Below are positions 53,951 to 61,881 of a stretch of 64,000 nt of DNA, piece by piece. The stretch spans positions 62,001 to 126,000 of the forward strand of contig NZ_JAFAJM010000003.1 in the NCBI RefSeq assembly GCF_019236175.1. Direction: 5' to 3'. The first letter of the stretch is position 1; every line of letters starts with the position of its first letter. A model generated the notes under the pieces. The model searched no databases, was not told the origin of the DNA, and saw nothing but the letters and a program-made list of their open reading frames with translations. The DNA is from Chryseobacterium sp. (GTDB lineage: Bacteria; Bacteroidota; Bacteroidia; Flavobacteriales; Weeksellaceae). The translations under genes and the position numbers were made by a program.

Positions 53951-56900
53951 ATGCTAAAGAAAATTATAAAAAGACCCGTACTGGCAACAGTTATTTCCGT
54001 ATTGCTTGTCATTCTCGGAATTGTCGGCATGGTCAGTCTGCCAATTACTAAATTTCCTGATATCGCACCGCCTACCGTTATGGTAACCGCTGTTTATCCG
54101 GGAGCGAATGCTGAAACAATTGCAAGGTCTGTGGCTCCGCCATTGGAAAATGCAATTAACGGAGTGGAAAATATGGATTATATTACTTCCACAGCCAGTA
54201 ATGACGGAACACTGAGTATAACGGTGATCTTTAAACTGGGAACAAATCCGGATCAGGCTGCTATCAATGTTCAGAACAGGGTAGCACAGGTGACCAACCA
54301 GCTTCCTGCCGAAGTTATTCAGGCCGGAATCACCACGGTAAAAAGACAGAACAGTATGATTGCCATGGTTTCGCTGACAAGTAAAGACGGCTCTATGAGT
54401 GATCTTTTCCTGGAAAATTATGCCAAAATTAATATCGTTCCGGAACTGAAGAGGGTAAAAGGAGTAGGAGATGCCATGGTGTATGGAAATAAAGATTATT
54501 CCATGCGTATCTGGCTGGATCCTAATAAACTGACATCCTATAATCTGACACCCTCTGATGTGTCCCGTGCCATTCAGACTCAAAACCTTGAAGCGGCGCC
54601 GGGAAGATTCGGGGAAAGAAGTAAAGAGGCGATGGAGTACGTACTTCGTTACAAAGGTAAATTTACGGAACCGGAACAGTATGAAAATATTACTATAAAA
54701 GCACTTAGCGACGGTTCTGTTTTAAAATTAAAGGATGTTGCAAAAGTAGAATTTGGTGCTTACAGTTACACGGTTTCTTCCAATTTCAATAAAAAGGCTT
54801 CTGTAACAATGGCGATTTTCCAGATGGCAGGATCGAATGCCAATGAGGTACAGATTGCGCTTCAGGAAAGAATGAAAGAACTTGAAAAATCTTTCCCTGC
54901 AGGGATGGATTATGAAATTCCTTATGCTACAAAAGAAGCATTGGATCAGTCTATCGAACAGGTAATCCATACGTTGATCGAAGCATTTATCCTTGTGTTT
55001 ATCGTGGTTTATATTTTCCTTCAGGATTTCCGTTCCACGCTGATCCCGGCCATTGCAGTTCCGGTATCTATTGTAGGTACATTCTTCTTTATGAAGGTTT
55101 TCGGTTTTTCTATTAATATCCTGACTTTGTTTGCTCTTGTCCTCGCTATAGGTATTGTGGTGGATGATGCGATTGTGGTGGTGGAAGCAGTTCATGCCAA
55201 AATGGAACATAAAAAACTGAATGCAAGAGCCGCCACCATGTCTGCGATGAGTGAAATTACAGGAGCTATTGTTTCCATTACGCTGATCATGTCTGCGGTA
55301 TTCGTTCCGGTAGCCTTTATGAGCGGTTCTACAGGGTTGTTTTATCAGCAGTTTGCTTTGACACTGGCTATTGCAATCGTTATTTCAGCTGTAAATGCAC
55401 TGACACTGAGCCCGGCTTTATGTGCTTTATTTTTAAAACAGCATCATGGCGGAGCTCATGAAAAAATGAATTTCAAAGACCGTTTTTTTGCGGGATTTAA
55501 TGCCGGTTTTAATAAACTGACATTCCGATATGGAAAGGCTATTTTGTTTCTGCTGAAAAGAAAATGGATCGCATTGATTCTGATTGTAGCTTTCGGAGGC
55601 TTATTCGCGTGGATGTCTATGACAACACCTAAAGGATTTATTCCGGATGAAGATCAGAGTTTTATCATTGTAACGGCAAATCTGGCTCCGGGAGCTTCAA
55701 AAGACAGAACCTCAAAAGTAGTTTCCGATACGGAAGATCTTTTAATGAAAAATCCTGCCGTGGAAAAAGTAATTTCAGTAGACGGACTGAATCTTTTCAG
55801 TGGGTCCATGTCATCATCGGCAGCTTCTATTTTCGTCAAATTAAAAAAAGGAGGTGAGAGAGGGCCGGTGAGTAACATCAATGATATTATCGGACAGACC
55901 CAGGGAATGCTTTCTAAGGATAAAAGAGCCAACTTCCTTGTTATCAATACTCCGACCGTAGACGGTTTCGGGAATACAAGCGGAATGGAACTGGTTCTTC
56001 AGGACCGTACCAACGGGGAATTGCAGAATCTGGGAAATATTTCTTACGGAATGATGGGAGCCCTGATGCAAAGACCGGAAGTTGCCGTGGCATTTACAAC
56101 ATTTGACGTTACCTACCCGCAATTCGAAGTACTTGTAGATGAGGTGAAATCTGCCCAGCTTGGAGTGAATGTTTCTGATGTGCTCGGTGTCATGCAGGGA
56201 TATTACGGAAGTATTCAGGCTTCAGATTTCAACAGATTCGGAAAATATTACAGAGTATTGGTACAGTCTACTCCTGAAACAAGACAGGATAAGGAATCAC
56301 TGAACGGAATTTTCGTTAAAAACAACTTGGGACAGATGGTTCCTGTGAATACACTGGTAAGCCTGAAGCAGGTAACGGGGGCGGAAGTGGTAGACCGTTT
56401 CAACCTGTTCAACTCATCCAATTTAACTGTTATGGCAGCACCGGGATACAGTACAGGACAGGCTATGGCCGCAATTGATGAAGTAAGTAAGCAGGTGCTT
56501 CCTCCGGGATATACTTATGATTATAAGGGAATGAGCCGTGAGGAGGCAGGATCCAGCTCGCAGTCGGTGATGATTTTCGGATTATGTATCGTATTTGTGT
56601 TCTTCCTGTTATCGGCGCAGTATGAAAGTTATATTCTTCCATTAGCGGTACTGATCGCGATTCCGGTAGGATTATCGGGAGTATTTGTAGGAATCACATT
56701 CGCTGACCTTTCGAATAATATTTATGTTCAGATTGCTCTGGTGATGTTAATCGGGCTTCTGGCTAAGAATGGTATTCTGATTGTGGAATTTGCTATACAG
56801 AGACGTAGAGCGGGCAAAAGCCTCATCGCTTCTGCTGTTGAAGGGGCCAAAGCCCGTTTACGTCCTATTTTGATGACTTCCTTAGCATTTATTACCGGGC

Positions 56901-57091
56901 TGATTCCGCTGATATTTGTGGTAGGGCCGTCTGCATTGGGTAACCATTCTATCGGATATGCTGCCATTTCGGGGATGTTTTTCGGAACTGTTCTGGGAAT
57001 TTTTGTAGTCCCTGTACTGTTTGTCGTGTTCCAGGCTTTGCATGAAAAAATAAACGGCAGAGTGGTAACAGAAGCGGATTGGGAATATTAA
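53951..57091 (+). CDS. RND efflux pump, HAE1 type
   Basis: The 1046-residue inner membrane pump of the hydrophobe/amphiphile efflux family (AcrB-like) has a first transmembrane helix followed by FPDIAPPTVMVTAVYPGANAETI, helix 4 with IGIVVDDAIVVVEAVHAKMEH (the proton-relay Asp pair), and two large periplasmic loops, followed by a second set of helices with LAKNGILIVEFA (conserved Lys and Asn). Exports drugs or other amphiphiles across the outer membrane together with the adaptor and OM factor. Length is normal. Confidence 0.95.
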   Translation: MLKKIIKRPVLATVISVLLVILGIVGMVSLPITKFPDIAPPTVMVTAVYPGANAETIARSVAPPLENAINGVENMDYITSTASNDGTLSITVIFKLGTNPDQAAINVQNRVAQVTNQLPAEVIQAGITTVKRQNSMIAMVSLTSKDGSMSDLFLENYAKINIVPELKRVKGVGDAMVYGNKDYSMRIWLDPNKLTSYNLTPSDVSRAIQTQNLEAAPGRFGERSKEAMEYVLRYKGKFTEPEQYENITIKALSDGSVLKLKDVAKVEFGAYSYTVSSNFNKKASVTMAIFQMAGSNANEVQIALQERMKELEKSFPAGMDYEIPYATKEALDQSIEQVIHTLIEAFILVFIVVYIFLQDFRSTLIPAIAVPVSIVGTFFFMKVFGFSINILTLFALVLAIGIVVDDAIVVVEAVHAKMEHKKLNARAATMSAMSEITGAIVSITLIMSAVFVPVAFMSGSTGLFYQQFALTLAIAIVISAVNALTLSPALCALFLKQHHGGAHEKMNFKDRFFAGFNAGFNKLTFRYGKAILFLLKRKWIALILIVAFGGLFAWMSMTTPKGFIPDEDQSFIIVTANLAPGASKDRTSKVVSDTEDLLMKNPAVEKVISVDGLNLFSGSMSSSAASIFVKLKKGGERGPVSNINDIIGQTQGMLSKDKRANFLVINTPTVDGFGNTSGMELVLQDRTNGELQNLGNISYGMMGALMQRPEVAVAFTTFDVTYPQFEVLVDEVKSAQLGVNVSDVLGVMQGYYGSIQASDFNRFGKYYRVLVQSTPETRQDKESLNGIFVKNNLGQMVPVNTLVSLKQVTGAEVVDRFNLFNSSNLTVMAAPGYSTGQAMAAIDEVSKQVLPPGYTYDYKGMSREEAGSSSQSVMIFGLCIVFVFFLLSAQYESYILPLAVLIAIPVGLSGVFVGITFADLSNNIYVQIALVMLIGLLAKNGILIVEFAIQRRRAGKSLIASAVEGAKARLRPILMTSLAFITGLIPLIFVVGPSALGNHSIGYAAISGMFFGTVLGIFVVPVLFVVFQALHEKINGRVVTEADWEY

Positions 57092-57109
57092 TTTCAAACG
57101 ATTTTAAAA

Positions 57110-58522
57110 ATGAAAATTAAAAATATAGCCTATATAGCATTCATTTCAGGAATAGCAGTTTCCTGTAAAGTTCAGCAATATGAACAACCTGAAGTGAAAA
57201 TGCCTGAAGCTTTCAGAGGTGACAGTATTGCTGTCGGGCAAAATGAAAATATAGCAAGGATCAGTTATAAAGATTTTTTCAAAGACCCTGTTTTAGTAAG
57301 ACTGATTGATAAAGCGATGGTTCAGAATAATGATCTTCAGCTTGCTTTAAAACAGATTGAATTTGCTTCACTGGCTTATCATCAAAGTAAATGGGGGAAT
57401 GTTCCCGTTATTTCTGCTGGTGCTAATGCCAATATCAACCGTCCTTCGGATAACAGTATGAACGGAATGATGGCCGGACAGTTCATGGGAAAACGGTATA
57501 TGGAAGATTATACGGCTTCTGTGAATATTTCCTGGGAAGCTGATATCTGGGGGAAGATCAAAGGTAGGAAAGAACAGGCTCTGGCAGAATATCTTAAAAC
57601 CCGGGAAGCGGCAAAAGCGGTGAAAACCCAGTTGGTAGCATCTGTCGTTCAGGGGTATTATAATCTGTTGATGCTGGATACTCAGCTGGAGATTACAAAA
57701 TCAAACCTGACATATGCAGATCATACGTTAAAGTTTCTGACGAAACAACAGGAACTGGGATTAACTACGGCTTTAGCAGTACAACAACAGGAGATTGTAA
57801 AGGATCAGATCTTAAAAACCATTCCGGCCCTTGAAAGTTCTGTGGCCATACAGGAAAATGCACTGAGTATTTTAACCGGAATTATGCCCGGGAAAATTGA
57901 AAGAAGTGCAAGTTTGAATAGCGTGCAGTCTCCTGATCATATTTCGTTCGGGGTTCCTTCCGAATTGCTGAGCTACAGGCCTGATATCAAAAGCGCTGAA
58001 TATGAAGTAAGGAAAAGTGCAGCTGCTATTCATATTGCCAAAATGAGTATGTATCCTTCACTGAACATTACAGCGCAGGGTGGAGTGAATGCTTTTCAGA
58101 TCAGCAAATGGTTCAGTGTTCCCGGATCTCTTTTCGGAATGGTTGCCGGTGCTGTCGCACAGCCTATTCTAAATGGAAAACAACTGAAAACCCAGTATGA
58201 ACAGTCTAAAGTTTTAGCTGATCAGGCCGAAATTAATTTTAAACAATCTGTTTTGAAAGCCGTGGGAGAGGTTTCCGATGCGTTGGTTCAGATCCAGAAG
58301 CTGGAAGAACAACAGAAAATAGCAGAAGGACTCGCGTTGAAATCTAATGAAGCGGTAAAAAAAGCGGATATGTTATTTAAATATAATTCGGCAACGTATG
58401 TGGAGGTGATTATCGCACAAACCAATAAGCTTCAGGCAGAATTGGAAGTGGCTTCTCTGAAAGCTCAAAGACTGAACGCAATTACGGCACTCTATCGATC
58501 TGTAGGTGGCGGATGGCAATAA
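57110..58522 (+). CDS. Outer membrane efflux factor (OprM/NodT type)
   Basis: The 470-residue lipoprotein (signal with SGIAVSCKV, Cys near residue 19) of the TolC/OprM family has duplicated coiled-coil OEP repeats (about 70-250 and 280-460), with VNISWEADIWGKIKGRKEQA and LLSYRPDIKSAEYEVRKSAAAIHIAKMSMYPSLNI typical of NodT-type channels. Third gene of the RND operon, 18 bases after the pump gene. A terminator follows at once. Confidence 0.93.
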   Translation: MKIKNIAYIAFISGIAVSCKVQQYEQPEVKMPEAFRGDSIAVGQNENIARISYKDFFKDPVLVRLIDKAMVQNNDLQLALKQIEFASLAYHQSKWGNVPVISAGANANINRPSDNSMNGMMAGQFMGKRYMEDYTASVNISWEADIWGKIKGRKEQALAEYLKTREAAKAVKTQLVASVVQGYYNLLMLDTQLEITKSNLTYADHTLKFLTKQQELGLTTALAVQQQEIVKDQILKTIPALESSVAIQENALSILTGIMPGKIERSASLNSVQSPDHISFGVPSELLSYRPDIKSAEYEVRKSAAAIHIAKMSMYPSLNITAQGGVNAFQISKWFSVPGSLFGMVAGAVAQPILNGKQLKTQYEQSKVLADQAEINFKQSVLKAVGEVSDALVQIQKLEEQQKIAEGLALKSNEAVKKADMLFKYNSATYVEVIIAQTNKLQAELEVASLKAQRLNAITALYRSVGGGWQ

Positions 58523-58531
58523 AGTAAAATT

Positions 58532-58567
58532 AAACCTGCTTCGTCTGTAAGGATGCAGCAGGTTTTT
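58532..58567 (+). terminator. Terminator after RND operon
   Basis: Nine-bp arms AAACCTGCT/AGCAGGTTT with a 16-base loop are followed by a T-run, just after the OM factor stop. It lies only 14 bases before the DUF2652 start, so read-through may supply that gene. Confidence 0.7.
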
Positions 58568-58580
58568 AATCCATATCATT

Positions 58581-59135
58581 ATGAAGAATACAAATATACA
58601 GGAGGGAATCATTCTTATTCCGGATTTCAGCGGATTTACAGAATTTGTGTTCAATACCAAACTTTATACAGGAGAATATATTGTCAGACAACTACTTTCT
58701 ACATTGATTGATGTGAACGGTCATTATTTTGAGATTTCAGAAATTGAAGGTGATGCCATTCTGTTTTATCGTTATGACGAAAATCCTTCTTATCAGAGTA
58801 TTTCAAAGATCCTTTTGAAAATGAGGAATGCCTTTAATCAAAAAATTGAAGAACTGAGCAAAAGTCTAAGCACCACTATAGATTTATCACTGAAATTTAT
58901 TGTTCATTACGGAACCTTTTCACAATATAATATCGGAAGTTTCAGAAAATTATACGGAAAGACTATTGTAGAAGCTCATCAGCTTTTGAAAAACGGATTT
59001 GCAGAACAGCCTTCATATGCGTTATTCAGCAATTCTTTCTTAGAAAATACAAGTCATCAGGAAACTGATCACCATAAGGGAAGTCTTCGTCTCTCTGAAA
59101 TAGGAGGTATTCATTATTTTGAAAATTTAAACTAG
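58581..59135 (+). CDS. DUF2652 protein, adenylate-cyclase-like fold
   Basis: The 184-residue cytoplasmic protein of the DUF2652 family starts ILIPDFSGFTEFVFNT, then HYFEISEIEGDAILFYRY and IVHYGTFSQYNI, resembling the class III nucleotide cyclase core in which an Asp pair binds metal. The first metal-site Asp is plausible in IPDFSGF and the second in EGDAIL. Whether it makes a cyclic nucleotide is not known. It directly follows the RND operon and may be co-transcribed through its weak terminator. Confidence 0.8.
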   Translation: MKNTNIQEGIILIPDFSGFTEFVFNTKLYTGEYIVRQLLSTLIDVNGHYFEISEIEGDAILFYRYDENPSYQSISKILLKMRNAFNQKIEELSKSLSTTIDLSLKFIVHYGTFSQYNIGSFRKLYGKTIVEAHQLLKNGFAEQPSYALFSNSFLENTSHQETDHHKGSLRLSEIGGIHYFENLN

Positions 59136-59173
59136 CATATTTTTTAATCCTTGTAAATTTGCTATTGCTAGGG

Positions 59174-59198
59174 GCCCGGGTGAGATCCGGGCTTTTTT
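59174..59198 (+). terminator. Terminator after DUF2652 gene
   Basis: Six-bp GC-rich arms GCCCGG/CCGGGC with a 7-base loop are followed by TTTTTT. Confidence 0.8.
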
Positions 59199-59465
59199 AT
59201 GAATATGAATCCGGGAATTTATAATTTTTTTGAAATGTTTTTTTATTGGAAATAAATGAAGCATTTCTCTTATTTGTTGCGAATTATATTTAAATAAGTT
59301 TGTTTTTTTAATCAGATGATATGTTTTTAACTTTTGTTAATAATTAATTTCCAAAACAACAGGCGCGTATCTTGTTGAAAATTAGAGATTTATTTTATTT
59401 TTTTCATTTTCTGGTGTAACAAATATGGAGAGATAGTGGTCTTATAGAATAAACTATAATTTCAA
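59199..59465. other. Intergenic stretch before receptor gene
   Basis: About 270 bases, very AT-rich, containing the presumed promoter of the receptor gene. No complete -33/-7 pair was recognised; a TATCTTG sequence near 59368 is one mismatch from the -7 element. Confidence 0.4.
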
Positions 59466-61628
59466 ATGAGAACAATTTTATTTCCCATAGCATTATTAAC
59501 AGGTTTCTTGTCTTTGGCGCAGACTCAGGCTGTAAAAGACACTGTTAAGCAGAAAGAAATTGAGGCCGTTACTCTGGTTGCCAGAAAACCAACGGTAGAA
59601 TCCAAGGTAGACAGAACGGTATTTAATGTGGCAAACAGTGCTATTCTTGCAGGAAATACAACCTGGGATGTTTTAAGAATGACTCCATTGGTAAGTATTG
59701 ACAATAATGATGCGGTAAAAGCGGAAGGGCAGACGGTAACTGTTTATATCAATGATAGAAAATCCGTTTTTACAGGTAAAGAACTAAAAGAATATCTTAA
59801 AACAATTCCTGCGGATAACCTGATGAAGATTGAAGTAATTACAAGTCCTTCTTCACGCTATGAAACGTCCGGATCTGTAATTAATATCGTCTTGAAAAAG
59901 AGAGACGACGAAGGCATGAAAGGAAGTATCTCCCTGAATAACAGACAGAGTACAAAAAATTCACAATACACCAATTTTAACCTGAATTATCATAAAAAAC
60001 GCTTTACACAGACCCTGATCGGAAGTTATAATAACGGAGATTATGTACAGAAAAACGAAATAGTGAATACCCGTTATGAAAATAATAAGGTATCGCAGCT
60101 TAGCCTGGAAACGGAAACGAGAAATGAAAGCCCTTCGCTTTCCTCTACATCGGAATTTGAACTCAATGACAAAAATAATGTGGGACTTGTTCTTGAATAT
60201 TTCCAAAACCGTAACCTTTCTTATGGTGAATCCACTGGAATGGATTCTGAAAACGGAAATCTTGTGGACTCTTTCCGTCAAACCCAAAATACGTGGGGAT
60301 TCAGTCGTACATTAGGAAGCAATATCTTCTACAAGTATTATGATAAAGAGAAAAACAGAATTTTAGACATCAATCTGGGAACCAATTACACAGGAAGCGA
60401 TAATGATAATCTCATTAATAAAGTAGGAATAAACAATATCCAGGAACTGGGAATTATCAGCAACAATCAAATGCGCAATTATTACCTGAAAGTAGATTAT
60501 ACCCAACCGTTAGGAAAATCAGGCGGAAGTATTGAAGTTGGAGGTAAAACGGAGTTTAACAATCATGTTATTCCCAATAGCCTTTACGGATCCAGTATGA
60601 ATGATCCGAAGTCGGAATATTACAATCTGGCCCGAAATGACAGATTCCATTATGAAGATAATATCAGTTCACTGTACGCCAACTATAGCAAAACATTCTT
60701 CAAAAAACTGGAAACAAGAATAGGACTTCGATATGAATATATTGATTTAAAAGTACGTCAGGATGTGGCCGGTACGGAAAGAAGAGATGCTTACGGGACT
60801 TTCCTTCCCAACTTATTACTGAAATATACCTTTTCAGATAAATATGATGTGAGCTTTACCTACAACCGAAGTATCTGGAGACCATGGTACTCGGAATTCA
60901 ACCCATTCCTTATCCCGGATATTAATGGAACCTATTCAAGAGGAAATCTAAACCTGAACCCCAATCCGAATGAAAGACTTTACCTGAAACTCGGATTCCT
61001 TAAAAAATATTTTATTTCCGCAAGATATATGTATACCAATCAGGACTACTGGACTACTTACGTAACTGAAAACGGAAGAACAGTTTCATTGCCCGGAAAC
61101 TTCGACGGAAAAGTTCAGAAATATTACCTCTTTGCCAATACCAATCAGAATTTCCTGAAAAATAAACTGAATGTAAATCTAGGATTTGGATGGTATTATA
61201 TTGATAATAAAGATTTCAATGAAAAGAATGATCTTAAAGGTAAAAATTATATCAGCTATTGGGGCGGTTCAGCGAATATCTCTTATACGAATCTTTTCAA
61301 CAAGAATATCAATCTGAGCGCCTGGATGGAAATTGCCAATCAGAATAACGGAAATTCATATGCCAATAATACCAATGTTTTTCACAATATTTCTGTAACC
61401 AAAATCTTCCCTAAAACCCAGATGGAACTCAGCATGCAGCTTATGAATATATTCAAAAGACCCTATGCGGATAATACCACCTATAGTCCGGACGGAACAT
61501 TCAGAGAATATTCGAAATGGGACTGGTACGGAGTTTCACTTACTTTTGTAAAACGCTTCGGAAATCAAAAAGTAAAAGAAAATACAAAAACCGATGCTGA
61601 GAAAAACTCAGGGGGAGGTGGAAAATAA
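59466..61628 (+). CDS. Outer membrane beta-barrel receptor, TonB-dependent type
   Basis: The 720-residue protein has a signal peptide (LFPIALLTGFLSLAQ), a plug domain (about 35-150; VFNVANSAILAGNTTWDVLRMTPLVSI and IEVITSPSSRYETSGSVINIVLKK) and a long beta-barrel of the outer-membrane-beta-barrel (OMP_b-brl_3) family ending in an aromatic strand VSLTFVKRF. The N-terminal carboxypeptidase-like domain that precedes the plug in many relatives is missing, which makes it shorter. The C-terminal tail is Lys/Asn- and Gly-rich. It takes up an unknown ligand. No SusD-like partner is adjacent. Confidence 0.87.
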   Translation: MRTILFPIALLTGFLSLAQTQAVKDTVKQKEIEAVTLVARKPTVESKVDRTVFNVANSAILAGNTTWDVLRMTPLVSIDNNDAVKAEGQTVTVYINDRKSVFTGKELKEYLKTIPADNLMKIEVITSPSSRYETSGSVINIVLKKRDDEGMKGSISLNNRQSTKNSQYTNFNLNYHKKRFTQTLIGSYNNGDYVQKNEIVNTRYENNKVSQLSLETETRNESPSLSSTSEFELNDKNNVGLVLEYFQNRNLSYGESTGMDSENGNLVDSFRQTQNTWGFSRTLGSNIFYKYYDKEKNRILDINLGTNYTGSDNDNLINKVGINNIQELGIISNNQMRNYYLKVDYTQPLGKSGGSIEVGGKTEFNNHVIPNSLYGSSMNDPKSEYYNLARNDRFHYEDNISSLYANYSKTFFKKLETRIGLRYEYIDLKVRQDVAGTERRDAYGTFLPNLLLKYTFSDKYDVSFTYNRSIWRPWYSEFNPFLIPDINGTYSRGNLNLNPNPNERLYLKLGFLKKYFISARYMYTNQDYWTTYVTENGRTVSLPGNFDGKVQKYYLFANTNQNFLKNKLNVNLGFGWYYIDNKDFNEKNDLKGKNYISYWGGSANISYTNLFNKNINLSAWMEIANQNNGNSYANNTNVFHNISVTKIFPKTQMELSMQLMNIFKRPYADNTTYSPDGTFREYSKWDWYGVSLTFVKRFGNQKVKENTKTDAEKNSGGGGK

Positions 61629-61650
61629 AACCTCTTTATAGGATCGTAAA

Positions 61651-61682
61651 AAAATCAGGTTTCGTTGGAACCTGATTTTTTT
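61651..61682. terminator. Bidirectional terminator after receptor gene
   Basis: Nine-bp arms AATCAGGTT/AACCTGATT, with an A-run before and a T-run after, sit 23 bases past the receptor stop codon. Confidence 0.8.
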
Positions 61683-61765
61683 ATTATACAGAGACATCGT
61701 TTAATACAAAGTTTAAATAATGATAGATAAGTAAGTTTCCTGATTTAAAAAGAAAACCAGATATA

Positions 61766-61799
61766 CAATAAAAAAGCAGGTTTCAAAGGAAACCTGCTT
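61766..61799 (-). terminator. Terminator after GH3 glucosidase gene
   Basis: Ten-bp arms AAGCAGGTTT/AAACCTGCTT around 6 bases, followed on the minus strand by a T-run, about 80 bases beyond the GH3 stop. Confidence 0.75.
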
Positions 61800-61881
61800 C
61801 ACATATTTCTACAAACTAATTGATAGAAGTTGAAATCCCCGTCATACTTTTCCTCTTCATTCTCCCAACTTCAAGTCTAAA

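Noticed and set aside
53954..55210. Long minus-strand frames (209 and 160 residues) opposite the RND pump
   Set aside because: They are antisense shadows of a highly conserved pump gene. Their translations are rich in His, Asn and Arg without any domain, and no promoter or start context supports them.
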